Below, piece by piece: positions 9,041 to 16,902 of a stretch of DNA of 34,504 nucleotides. Source of the DNA: Lachnospiraceae bacterium (GTDB lineage: Bacteria; Bacillota; Clostridia; Lachnospirales; Lachnospiraceae); NCBI GenBank assembly GCA_022793065.1, contig JAAWCE010000058.1, forward strand, positions 1 to 34,504, written 5' to 3'. A program made the position numbers and the translations under genes. The stretch's first letter is position 1; every line of letters starts with the position of its first letter. The notes beneath the pieces were generated by a model. The model did not search any database, was not told where the DNA came from, and was given only the letters and a program-made list of their open reading frames with translations.

Positions 9041-9190
9041 GCTAACTCCCATTTGCCCGCTTCAGCGGGCGCTCAAATTTCTGCGGAGAATGCCGTATTT
9101 TAGGCATTCTCCTGCGTGAGACTTAGAACTTCTCCACGAAACAGCCTCTGCTGTGAGTGGTTAGAAGTTCTTCTCACGCTAACTCCCATT
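9041..9190. repeat. Hairpin-rich insertion flanked by 13-bp direct repeats
   Basis: Identical 13-mers GCTAACTCCCATT lie at 9041-9053 and 9178-9190. Between them are three hairpins: GCCCGC/GCGGGC (9055-9070), a 10-bp stem GGAGAATGCC/GGCATTCTCC (9085-9112), and a long interrupted hairpin bounded by GCGTGAG/CTCACGC (9114-9179) with an inner 9-bp AGAACTTCT/AGAAGTTCT stem. Removing one repeat copy and the middle leaves a 12-nt junction between the GNAT stop and the GT2 start, carrying its ribosome site. This suggests a MITE- or REP-like insertion with target duplication. Confidence 0.6.
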
Positions 9191-9720
9191 CATTTATCCG
9201 TATTTACTGCCGCCATCCATATCATGTCCCAATAACTTCCGTCAATGTACACATCATCTTTGAGAAAGCCTTCCCTTACAAAACCGGCCTTCTCATAGCT
9301 GCGGATGGCCTGTACATTATGGGCAAATACACGAAGATATACTCTGTGCAGCCCCTCTTCCTGAAAACAATAACGAAGCATCAGTTTCGCCGCCGCGGTA
9401 CCCGCTCCCCTGCCTCTCGCCTGTGCCTCACCAATAAAAATACCATATTCCGCCTTGTTATGCTGCCTGTCAATATCTCGGATATACACGCTTCCCAGTG
9501 GTTTTTCCGTCTCCAGGTCACAGATGATCATCTGAACCGCCCTGCCCGTTTCCACCATATTTTTTATCCAATTTTCATGGGTTGCCCTGGTAAAAGGTTC
9601 CCGGTATATAAATCTCTTCCGCACATCTTCCCTGTTGCGCCACGTCACAACGGAATCGGTATCATCGTCATTCATAAGACGCAGATAAATCCCAGCCTCC
9701 CGGTCTACATATTTCTCCAT
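9190..9720 (-). CDS. GNAT-family N-acetyltransferase, PseH-like candidate
   Basis: A 176-aa GNAT protein with an N-terminal block IYLRLMNDDDTDSVVTWRN, the acetyl-CoA pyrophosphate loop QARGRGAGTAA at about residues 118-128, and the C-terminal NVQAIRSYEKAGF motif. The arrangement resembles RimJ/RimL and PseH/WbbJ-neighbour GNATs that acetylate the amino group of UDP-amino sugars. The start chosen is the ATG followed by EKYVD, with GGGAGG about 11 nt upstream; a GTG 51 nt earlier is possible but less well supported. It follows the DegT aminotransferase gene by 87 nt, so the pair could form a 4-amino (or 3-amino) sugar and N-acetylate it. With PseB and PseC in the same locus, PseH activity is also possible. 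The exact substrate is inference. Confidence 0.75.
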   Translation of the reverse strand: MEKYVDREAGIYLRLMNDDDTDSVVTWRNREDVRKRFIYREPFTRATHENWIKNMVETGRAVQMIICDLETEKPLGSVYIRDIDRQHNKAEYGIFIGEAQARGRGAGTAAAKLMLRYCFQEEGLHRVYLRVFAHNVQAIRSYEKAGFVREGFLKDDVYIDGSYWDMIWMAAVNTDK

Positions 9721-9807
9721 AACACCCCATTCCTCCCTCTCCATCGCGAAATCAGCACATGTCTCCCCCACACCTGCCGGAAAACGCCCTCATACGCCGG
9801 ATCTTTA

Positions 9808-10914
9808 TCATGCAAACTCATTGCAGAGTGCTATTACCCTGTCAATCTCATCCTCTCGCATCTCAGGAAACAGGGGCAATGTGACGCAATGTTCTGCCAG
9901 CCTTTCCGCATTGGGACAATCCCCTTTCTTGTATCCTAAATCGGCATAGGCTTTCTGCAGATGACAGGGAACAGGATAATGTAAATTACACTCCACCCCT
10001 GCTTCCGCCATATACGCCAGGAACTTGTCCCTCTCTTCTATCTGAACCACAAATAAATGGAAGACCGGATTGGTATTCTCCGGATGTGCCTGCATGGTAA
10101 TCAAGGGATTGGTAATCTCCTGCAGATACCGTCTGCCGATTTCCCGCCGTCTTGCGGTCCAGCGGGGCAAATATTTCAAACTAACACGCAGCACTGCCCC
10201 CTGTATTCCTTCCAGCCGATAATTATATCCAATCTCATCATGATAATATCTTACATCACAGCCTTGATTTTTTAACCTTGTCATATGCCTGTAATGCTTT
10301 TCTTCCTTGCAAGTAATGCTTCCGCCTTCTCCAAAAGCATAAAGGTTCTTGCCCGGATAAAAACTAAAGCACCCCATTTCTCCTAAAGAACCCACATTTT
10401 TGCCCTCAAATTCTGCTCCGTGGGCCTGAGCGCAATCCTCCGCCACAAATAGTCCGTGCTTTTCGGCAACCTTTCTCACTCCTTCATAATCAAAAGGCTG
10501 TCCATACAGATGAACGCCCAGAATTCCCTTTGTGGCCCCGGTAACGGCTTTTTCCGCCTCTTTGGGATCTATCTCCCAAGTATCCGGCGTACAGTCTACA
10601 AATACCGGTTTCGCCCCCGTATAAGACACTCCCCATGCGGTGGCAATGTAAGTATTGGCCGGCACAATCACTTCATCCCCCGGCCCCACCCCCAAAGCCA
10701 GCATGGCCAGATGAAGGGCTGAGGTTCCATTATTCACCCCACAGGCATATGGAACCCCTACATACGCCGCAAACTCCCGGTCAAAAGCATCCGCATACTT
10801 TCCGCCGGAAAATGCGGTTTCCCTGCATACCCTCTCTATGGCCTGCTGGTATTCTCTCTCATGCGCCTCATAATCCCTGGTCAAATCAATTCTCTTAATC
10901 CTGATTTCACTCAT
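9808..10914 (-). CDS. DegT/DnrJ/EryC1-family sugar aminotransferase
   Basis: A 368-aa PLP-dependent aminotransferase. Family marks are NNGTSALHLAM in the phosphate-binding region, EDCAQAHGA with the cofactor-contacting Asp, and FYPGKNLYAFGEGG with the PLP lysine at residue 189, followed by YNYRLEG. The length is typical of the family. The FYPGKNL loop resembles the FdtB/QdtB/DesV branch acting on keto-deoxysugars, and differs from the HPVKTVTSGEGG loop of PseC at 27471, so the two enzymes are not recent duplicates. The called start is the ATG; a GTG nine nt earlier is also in frame, and neither has a strong ribosome site. It is followed by the GNAT gene. No FdtA/QdtA-type ketoisomerase is in the window, so a 4-amino product is as likely as a 3-amino one. 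Confidence 0.85.
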   Translation of the reverse strand: MSEIRIKRIDLTRDYEAHEREYQQAIERVCRETAFSGGKYADAFDREFAAYVGVPYACGVNNGTSALHLAMLALGVGPGDEVIVPANTYIATAWGVSYTGAKPVFVDCTPDTWEIDPKEAEKAVTGATKGILGVHLYGQPFDYEGVRKVAEKHGLFVAEDCAQAHGAEFEGKNVGSLGEMGCFSFYPGKNLYAFGEGGSITCKEEKHYRHMTRLKNQGCDVRYYHDEIGYNYRLEGIQGAVLRVSLKYLPRWTARRREIGRRYLQEITNPLITMQAHPENTNPVFHLFVVQIEERDKFLAYMAEAGVECNLHYPVPCHLQKAYADLGYKKGDCPNAERLAEHCVTLPLFPEMREDEIDRVIALCNEFA

Positions 10915-11008
10915 ACCGCCCACATCCCATGTACTTCAAAAGTAAATGAGTTTCGTCCTTTCCTCTGCAAATTTCTCCGGCTTCCTTCCCGCTTTTCTTT
11001 CCAGCGGC

Positions 11009-11734
11009 TTATATATGCCGTCTGATATAAAACTCGTAAAAAAGCCTTCCTATATGCACCAAATAATCGCATATGGTTTTGAATATTTTCACGGTGGTAT
11101 TATAATCTTCCTGCCATTCCACCGGATAATCCAAAACATTCACTCCCCGCTTTTCCGCCCGCAGCAGAAATTCAATCATATAAAACCACCCGTTGTCCCG
11201 ACTGCAGCCCTTAATCAGAGAGATTGCCGTCTTACGGCGCACAAACGTAAATCCGCACACAGCATCCGTGGACTGCATCCCCAACACATATTTCAACAAA
11301 ATCAAAAGTCCCTGCGAGGTAATTTTGCGGTACCATTTTCTTCCCTTCGTATCCGACTCACTGGCAAAGCGGCTGCCATTGATATACGCCACTTCCGGCC
11401 GTGTCCGAAAAATCTCAATGGCCTCCCCCAAATGCCTGATATTTGTAGACAAATCTATATCCATATATCCTACGATTTCACCATGACTCTTTTTGACCCC
11501 TCTGCGAAACGCTGCGCCCACACCCCGGACGGCAATTCTCTCATAAGTCACCGCAGCGTATTTTTCACACAGCCCTGCGGCAATCTGAGGCGTCTCATCT
11601 TCCGAGCCATTATCCACTATAATAATTTCGTAATCGTCAAATCCTATTTTCTCCAGATATTCCACCGTCTGGGTAATTCCTTTTTTTAACCGCAATCTCT
11701 CATTTAATACCGGAAATATAATTGTCAGCATCAT
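11009..11734 (-). CDS. GT2 glycosyltransferase, ALG5/DPM-like, soluble form
   Basis: A 242-aa family 2 enzyme beginning MMLTIIFPVLNE, with IIIVDNGSEDET (37-48) and a metal-binding DID at 92-94 (GYMDIDLST). These are features of ALG5-like dolichyl/polyprenyl-phosphate glucosyltransferases. Unlike its three neighbours it has no C-terminal membrane helices. The frame is open far upstream, but the start is set by the first of two ATGs that overlaps the TAA of the preceding gene (TAATG), which means translational coupling. AAGGAG lies 16 nt upstream. The coupling suggests that it and the GT2 at 11734 are made in equal amounts and may act as a pair. An 85-nt gap, then the aminotransferase gene, follows. 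Confidence 0.85.
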   Translation of the reverse strand: MMLTIIFPVLNERLRLKKGITQTVEYLEKIGFDDYEIIIVDNGSEDETPQIAAGLCEKYAAVTYERIAVRGVGAAFRRGVKKSHGEIVGYMDIDLSTNIRHLGEAIEIFRTRPEVAYINGSRFASESDTKGRKWYRKITSQGLLILLKYVLGMQSTDAVCGFTFVRRKTAISLIKGCSRDNGWFYMIEFLLRAEKRGVNVLDYPVEWQEDYNTTVKIFKTICDYLVHIGRLFYEFYIRRHI

Positions 11735-12678
11735 TATGTCAGTTTTTCCACTCCTTCTATCACATAGCGCTGCCGCCTGAATCCCATATTCAACAGCACG
11801 GACAAATATTTTAAAATCAATGTCAGCATAACGGATACCATAAAAAAGCCAAATGACATTAACGCCATAATCGAAAGCCATCCCTCCACAGGACGTACCT
11901 TACTGAAAATGGAATAAATCAAATATCCGAACACAACCATAAGTGCCCCAAACAAAACCACACTTACCATCATGGACAGCTTTTCAAGCACACTGGTAAA
12001 AATAATAAGTGTGTCCGCCGCCAAAGTACTTCTGTTTCCCCACTCTTCCCTGTTCCGGTGTTTTTTGGCAACTTCCTTATTGTCATAGCAAATGGTATCT
12101 GTTCTCAAGCCGCAGTTCATATACATGGCCTTACGGTAGGGAATATAAGTATTCATCTGGTTCACCCGGTTAATGGCCCGCCTGGAAATCAGCCTAAAAC
12201 GTTCCTGTCTGATTTTGCCCCCATAACGGCTTCCCCAGTTATACACCAGATAGAACAATTTTGATGTCAAGGAAACATCATATTTGGGCGCCGCCGCCAC
12301 TACGTCATACCCTTCCAAAGCTCTGCGGTACACTTCCAGAATCAACGAAGCTTCAAAGTCCGCCTCGCATCGGTCAAATTCAAACAGAAAATCTCCCACC
12401 GCCAAATCCCTGCCTGCATTCATAGCACTTTCCACCCCTTGATAATAGCTTAAATGAATCAGGCTTACCACAGGTTTCACCTTCGCTTCCGCCACAAACG
12501 CTTCTACCTGCGCTATGGTATCATCCACACATCCGTCATTGACGCACACAATCTCAAATTTCTCAAAATGCTCCTGCATAACTCCGCAGATTCTTGTAAG
12601 AAATTCCTTTGCCGCCTTCCCTTCATTGTGCAGATACACCACACAAGATACAAAATTCTTCTCTTTATTCTCCGTCAC
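11734..12678 (-). CDS. GT2-family protein with altered DxD motif and two C-terminal helices
   Basis: A 314-aa GtrB/DPM-like protein. The N-terminal nucleotide-binding part is normal (FEIVCVNDGCVDDT, 41-54). The place where family members carry the metal-binding DxD reads FLFEFDRCEADF instead, with Asp102 and Asp107 but no DxD. The QxRxR-type region is present as RQERFRLISRRAI. Two hydrophobic segments lie in the last 90 residues. The start is GTG with GGTTGGGA nearby; no ATG with a ribosome site was found upstream. Its TAA overlaps the ATG of the ALG5-like GT2. It could be an active enzyme with a variant motif or a non-catalytic membrane anchor for that soluble partner; sequence alone does not decide. 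Confidence 0.75.
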   Translation of the reverse strand: MTENKEKNFVSCVVYLHNEGKAAKEFLTRICGVMQEHFEKFEIVCVNDGCVDDTIAQVEAFVAEAKVKPVVSLIHLSYYQGVESAMNAGRDLAVGDFLFEFDRCEADFEASLILEVYRRALEGYDVVAAAPKYDVSLTSKLFYLVYNWGSRYGGKIRQERFRLISRRAINRVNQMNTYIPYRKAMYMNCGLRTDTICYDNKEVAKKHRNREEWGNRSTLAADTLIIFTSVLEKLSMMVSVVLFGALMVVFGYLIYSIFSKVRPVEGWLSIMALMSFGFFMVSVMLTLILKYLSVLLNMGFRRQRYVIEGVEKLT

Positions 12679-12786
12679 GTTATCCCAACCTTCTATCTTT
12701 CCTTCTGTCTCCTTACAACTGTAACTCCACAGCGTTTTTCATTTCCGCTGCCGCCCGTGGCTTTCTCCAGGCATCATTCCTTCCAC

Positions 12787-13956
12787 TCAACCCTGGTCTA
12801 AAAATTCATCCAAATCGTAGACCGTATTAATTTTTCCCGAAAGCACGCTCAAAAATGTAGGATTTCTGGCCGCATATCGAATCACCGTGGGCCTGGAGTC
12901 ATCTATCTCCGATGCTTTTAAAATAGGCTTCATGGAGAACAATGACTTCTCATACGTAAAACCATATTCTTCCCTGACATATTTACGCCCCAGGGCCGAC
13001 ATATATTCCCATGCGCTGTGGGGTCTGTTCACGCAGTCATTGCAGTTCCCCAAAACTCCCTTTTTGCATGCGCCCCCTTCCATACAGGAAAATACAGGTT
13101 CCGTTTCAAAGCTTGTCTTATGGGGGGTAAATGTCACGGAAGTCAGCGAATGATATCCCGTCTTGCCAAAGGGCATAATAGAGAAAAACGGACCGTCCAT
13201 AACTGTCAATCCAATGTCTTTCAACGCATCGTTCACCCTGCACAGAATAATCTCACAAAGCTCATACTTAATGCCGAAAAGTTCCGGCTTCGTCCCAATC
13301 CCCTTCTCATCCGTCAACTCCGTTCTATTCAACACCTGATTCACCGAAGCATATGTGGCATTCAACACAAAGGGCGCGTCATAGCGCTCTTCCGCCCCCT
13401 GATGCAGGGCATAAACCTCAAAACTATCCCCGTTTCTTACCACTCGACACACTTCTCTGCCCCATAATAGCTCCACACCCGGATATTTCTCCAATTCTTC
13501 CAGAAAATAATCCCTTAGAATGTGCGCGTCATACGTATATTCCTTTGTCAAAAAAGCGCCGTCGCAGCTTCCCTCTTTAAAATATCTGTCCACAGGCAAA
13601 GATTCACAGGGAATCCCCCCATCCTGACAAAACTTCTGAAATTCTTTGGCGTCCGTCCAGGAAAAATGCTGGGAAGTGGCATATATCTGCTGAAAATCAA
13701 AGAGTATGCAGAAAGAATAATCTTCCACAAATCGTTTAAAATAACCTGCGCTCTTCATGGCTGTGGCCAACGAGCGAGGATAGTGATATCCCATATGCAC
13801 TCTCGCCTGATTGATATATGTGGCTCTGGAAAACGGTGCTTCATCCATCTCAAGCACCGTAACCCGCTGCCCCTTTTTTGCACAATACAACGCCGAATAC
13901 AATCCGTACAATCCCGCCCCGATGATCAATTTATCTACCATGTTTACCGTCCCCAT
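12787..13956 (-). CDS. FAD-dependent oxidoreductase (DAO-like) with a Cys cluster
   Basis: A 389-aa protein opening with the dinucleotide-binding fold: LIIGAGLYG (GxGxxG at 13-18) and the acidic end of the second strand at Glu36 (VTVLEMDE). The rest fits the D-amino-acid-oxidase/GlpD-like superfamily. An insert has four cysteines spaced CX5CX7CX2C (Cys291, 297, 305, 308; CMEGGACKKG then NCNDCVNRP), which could bind zinc or an Fe-S cluster; this is not a usual part of the fold. AGAGGT precedes the first ATG at good spacing. It sits 36 nt after the DUF6020-type gene and before the GT2 pair. Related oxidoreductases occur in some surface-polysaccharide loci and may oxidise a sugar or lipid-linked intermediate; the substrate here is unknown. 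Confidence 0.75.
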   Translation of the reverse strand: MGTVNMVDKLIIGAGLYGLYSALYCAKKGQRVTVLEMDEAPFSRATYINQARVHMGYHYPRSLATAMKSAGYFKRFVEDYSFCILFDFQQIYATSQHFSWTDAKEFQKFCQDGGIPCESLPVDRYFKEGSCDGAFLTKEYTYDAHILRDYFLEELEKYPGVELLWGREVCRVVRNGDSFEVYALHQGAEERYDAPFVLNATYASVNQVLNRTELTDEKGIGTKPELFGIKYELCEIILCRVNDALKDIGLTVMDGPFFSIMPFGKTGYHSLTSVTFTPHKTSFETEPVFSCMEGGACKKGVLGNCNDCVNRPHSAWEYMSALGRKYVREEYGFTYEKSLFSMKPILKASEIDDSRPTVIRYAARNPTFLSVLSGKINTVYDLDEFLDQG

Positions 13957-13992
13957 TACTACCTCTTTCTGCCCGCGCCAAAGGGCGTCGTC

Positions 13993-15729
13993 TTATCTAT
14001 GTGTATTCCCCTGCCCTCCTGCTGAAATCACACTGCTATCTGCCCCAGGCCACAATAACAGAAAAGGAAACCCAATCATAACAGGATAAATATACCGCAA
14101 CTGTACGGTGGGTCCCAGGAACAATGTCAGGAAATATCCCATTACCAGTATAAGCGGCATACACAGCATCCGTTCTCTTCTCACAAACCTACACCCCAAC
14201 AACAACAGATACAGCCAGAATACTACTCCCGGCACAAATAAATATTTTAATACCGGCAGCTTTAAATAAGCATTTTCATCCGCCCATGCTTCCATGGCCT
14301 CAAAAAGTCCCTGCCATTTGGTATCCTTGTAAATGCCCCTGGAATTGAGCGTTTCTTCATCCCAACGAGTCTGCGCATATCCCCCTCCGGCCCTATCTCC
14401 TTCCTGCCCATTCACATAGGCATGACTCACATCCCCCGGATACAGATACCCGGCGTTTACCGCCAGGGCCGCATTTAGGAAGTCCCCAGGATATTGACTG
14501 AACAGCCTTAGATAAGAAGAGATAAATTCTCTCCACCGATACCTGGCCACATACGTATTGGTACTGCTTTTGACAGGGTCGGCAAATTCCGGCCTGTACT
14601 TGCGGTATGCCTGGTCCAGAATAAAATCATTGATCAGCGCCTTATCCCTTTCTTCCATGGTATTGTCATCTTCCGCCATCACTCCCACGCCTCCGTGGTA
14701 CAACATGGTTCTGGCAAATTGCTGTATGGGAAGGCTCAACATCTCCCGTCGATCTCCCTGGCCGGCATCCATAATATAAAATACCCCTTGCAGCAGCACC
14801 ACTCCCGTGACGAAAGCTCCCGCAGACCACAACAATACCCGCCCGAACAGACGTCTCTGTTTTCCAAACACAAAAACAAGGAACAGAATTGCAAAAAACA
14901 CCAGAAATGCGTACTTACCGTTATTGCGAAATAATATCATTCCCACCGTTCCAACATAAAATACCAGCTCCATTCCAGGGCTTTTCCCGCCATCCATGAT
15001 GGCGCAGAGTGCTGTCAACTGTATGAGAAAAAAAGCTGCAAACACAGTATCTTTGGTCATACTCACACTCATATAAAAGTGAAAAGGATATAACATACAA
15101 AACCCCTGTACCAGATACAGCCAGATCCGCCTTACGCTTCTTTTCCACAACATCATAACGCCAAACGCAAACGCCGCCGCAAGCAAAAGCATCTGACAAA
15201 CCGTATAACAGCCAATACCTGCGTTGACGCTTCCCAGCACCCTCTCTCCCAACTCCATTGCAGCTTTTATCAAAAGCGTGTGAAAAATGGGATGGTGGTC
15301 AATATAATAATTTTCCACAATCTGCCCCGTCTGGCTGAACGCATCATAGGCACATATGGCCGGATAATACGCCAAAAACGCCGGAATCCAGGCGGCAAAC
15401 GTCAGTCCCATGCTTAGGCCAAACACCCTTCCCCATCTGTTTCCTCCTAAAAATGTGTCCCTTTCCTCTGCCCTGGCACTGTCCTGTCCGCTCACCTTCC
15501 GGACAGCCCCCTTACATATGAAAAAACACAGAACAGCCCCCATTCCTCCCCCAAACAACAGGCTTATGCCCAATGTTTTAAACAAATAAGCCCCTGTCCA
15601 CAGAATATTGCCCTGTATGGCTAAATCTCTCTCCGTCAGGCAGCAAAAACAAAACAACATTCCCAGGAAACAGAATATTCCATATGCACTTAACTTTGAA
15701 CGCAAACCATTGGCTGTCACCCATTTCAT
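13993..15729 (-). CDS. DUF6020-like polytopic membrane protein, GT-C candidate
   Basis: A 578-aa multi-helix protein. The ATG chosen lies one nt after the TAG of the GT2 at 15731, which argues for coupled translation; a longer frame would run into that gene. Conserved-looking loops include AYDAFSQTGQI followed by YYIDHHPIFHTLLI, and SMTKDTVFAAFF, which I associate with the DUF6020 family of Firmicute surface-glycan loci. These acidic/His loops sit between hydrophobic segments as in GT-C enzymes. The C-terminal part contains a soluble loop of about 100 residues before two last helices. The likely role is sugar transfer outside the membrane using the product of the adjacent GT2. The family assignment is from memory and not certain. 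Confidence 0.65.
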   Translation of the reverse strand: MKWVTANGLRSKLSAYGIFCFLGMLFCFCCLTERDLAIQGNILWTGAYLFKTLGISLLFGGGMGAVLCFFICKGAVRKVSGQDSARAEERDTFLGGNRWGRVFGLSMGLTFAAWIPAFLAYYPAICAYDAFSQTGQIVENYYIDHHPIFHTLLIKAAMELGERVLGSVNAGIGCYTVCQMLLLAAAFAFGVMMLWKRSVRRIWLYLVQGFCMLYPFHFYMSVSMTKDTVFAAFFLIQLTALCAIMDGGKSPGMELVFYVGTVGMILFRNNGKYAFLVFFAILFLVFVFGKQRRLFGRVLLWSAGAFVTGVVLLQGVFYIMDAGQGDRREMLSLPIQQFARTMLYHGGVGVMAEDDNTMEERDKALINDFILDQAYRKYRPEFADPVKSSTNTYVARYRWREFISSYLRLFSQYPGDFLNAALAVNAGYLYPGDVSHAYVNGQEGDRAGGGYAQTRWDEETLNSRGIYKDTKWQGLFEAMEAWADENAYLKLPVLKYLFVPGVVFWLYLLLLGCRFVRRERMLCMPLILVMGYFLTLFLGPTVQLRYIYPVMIGFPFLLLWPGADSSVISAGGQGNTHR

Positions 15730-15730
15730 A

Positions 15731-16684
15731 CTAATCTGTTTCCTGCTCCTTCTGCTTCCGCCTTTTTTCTCCGCTGATCCTGGCCAGTCTGTACTCAAAA
15801 TCACGCTTGTCCTTTGCATCCATGACCTCCAGTATCATTCCGGCAAAAAAGGACTGTATCCCCGCAAGCGCCATAAAGCCGCAGACAATCAGTGTGGGGA
15901 ATCGGGGCACCAAACCGCTTTCCAGATAAACCTTAAATATAGGGAACATTAGCAGCACCGCCGCCAATATCAGCACAGCGCAAATGGCACCAAAAAAGTG
16001 TAATGGTTTATAATTCCTGTATAACTGCATCATCTTGCGTATGACGCGCAGCCCGTCGCTATAGGTGTTCAATTTTGAGACGCTTCCCTCCGGTCTGTCC
16101 CGGTATTCCACCACCACATTTTCCACCTGCATATTATAATTTACGGCATGTATGGTCATTTCCGTCTCTATTTCAAACCCTTTGGAAACCACAGGAAATG
16201 TCTTCACAAATTCATAGCTGAAAGCCCTGTACCCTGTCATGATATCTTTGATCTCTGTATGAAACAGCCTGTTAATGCCATATCGCATCAAGCTGTTGCC
16301 GAAATTGTGAAAAGGACGTTTGTTCTCTGAGAAATAAGTGGAAGAAAGCCTGTCCCCCACCACCATATCCGCATTATGCCCTAAGACCTGCTCTGCCATT
16401 TCCTTTGCACACTCTAACGGATATGTGTCGTCGCCGTCTATCATCAGATAACATTCCGCATCAATTTCCCGGAACATTCTGCGAATCACATTCCCCTTGC
16501 CCTGCTTGTGCTCAAAACGCACCAGTGCCCCGGCCTTCCTGGCCAGTTCCGCCGTCCTGTCGGTAGAATTATTGTCATATACATATACCACAGCCTCCGG
16601 CAACGCCTCTTTTACATCACATACTACCTTTTCAATGGTCTTCTCTTCATTATAACATGGAATCAATACAGCAATCTTTTCCAT
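15731..16684 (-). CDS. DPM-like GT2 glycosyltransferase with two C-terminal helices
   Basis: A 317-aa enzyme with MEKIAVLIPCYNEEKT, VYDNNSTDRT (about 36-44), and DGDD at 83-86 as the metal-binding motif (LMIDGDDTYP). Later it has GDRLSSTYF and GNSLMRYGINRLF, typical of polyprenyl-phosphate sugar synthases. Two hydrophobic segments at about residues 230-295 are followed by a basic tail (RISGEKRRKQKEQ). AAGGGGG precedes the ATG. It is the first gene after a strong extended -10 promoter and is coupled to the DUF6020-like gene, so this is probably the head of the minus-strand unit running towards 673. Confidence 0.88.
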   Translation of the reverse strand: MEKIAVLIPCYNEEKTIEKVVCDVKEALPEAVVYVYDNNSTDRTAELARKAGALVRFEHKQGKGNVIRRMFREIDAECYLMIDGDDTYPLECAKEMAEQVLGHNADMVVGDRLSSTYFSENKRPFHNFGNSLMRYGINRLFHTEIKDIMTGYRAFSYEFVKTFPVVSKGFEIETEMTIHAVNYNMQVENVVVEYRDRPEGSVSKLNTYSDGLRVIRKMMQLYRNYKPLHFFGAICAVLILAAVLLMFPIFKVYLESGLVPRFPTLIVCGFMALAGIQSFFAGMILEVMDAKDKRDFEYRLARISGEKRRKQKEQETD

Positions 16685-16733
16685 TCTTACCCCCTTGCAC
16701 GCATACCAATCATATCATGCTTCAAACATTAAG

Positions 16734-16762
16734 ATTATAGCACTTTCCCCCCATGTCATCCA
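16734..16762 (-). promoter_or_regulatory. Extended -10 promoter for the central minus-strand unit
   Basis: On the minus strand the sequence TGCTATAAT is a TGn extended -10 with a consensus hexamer (16734-16739). The matching -35 position, 17 nt away, holds only the weak TGGATG. The GT2 start at 16684 is about 45 nt downstream. Confidence 0.6.
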
Positions 16763-16796
16763 CTGTTTTTGTAAAAATTTAACATTTTTCAGCCAT

Positions 16797-16812
16797 AGTT
16801 TTTATAAAAACT
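16797..16812. promoter_or_regulatory. Perfect 16-bp palindrome between divergent genes
   Basis: AGTTTTTATAAAAACT is identical on both strands. It lies in the 218-nt gap between two divergent glycan genes, upstream of the extended -10 promoter on the minus side and just before a candidate plus-strand -10 (TATAAC, 16838-16843). It could be an operator; in AT-rich DNA such a palindrome may also be chance. Confidence 0.35.
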
Positions 16813-16902
16813 CATGGATTTTCCCTTATAAATATGCTATAACTTTCATTAAGAAACAAGATGTTTTTATGAGAGTTCAACCTGAGGTAGGAGATTTGTC
16901 TG

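Noticed and set aside
9041..9190. A CRISPR array or tRNA/riboswitch in the hairpin region
   Set aside because: There are only two copies of the direct repeat, the hairpins differ from one another, and no tRNA or known aptamer pattern is seen.
9157..9939. A 260-codon plus-strand open frame over the GNAT and aminotransferase ends
   Set aside because: It crosses two well-supported genes and part of the hairpin element and has shadow-like composition with no ribosome site.
10946..11689. A long plus-strand open frame opposite the ALG5-like GT2 gene
   Set aside because: Its translation is rich in His, Pro, Ser and Arg with no recognisable domain, and the minus-strand frame has clear GT2 motifs; it is an antisense shadow.
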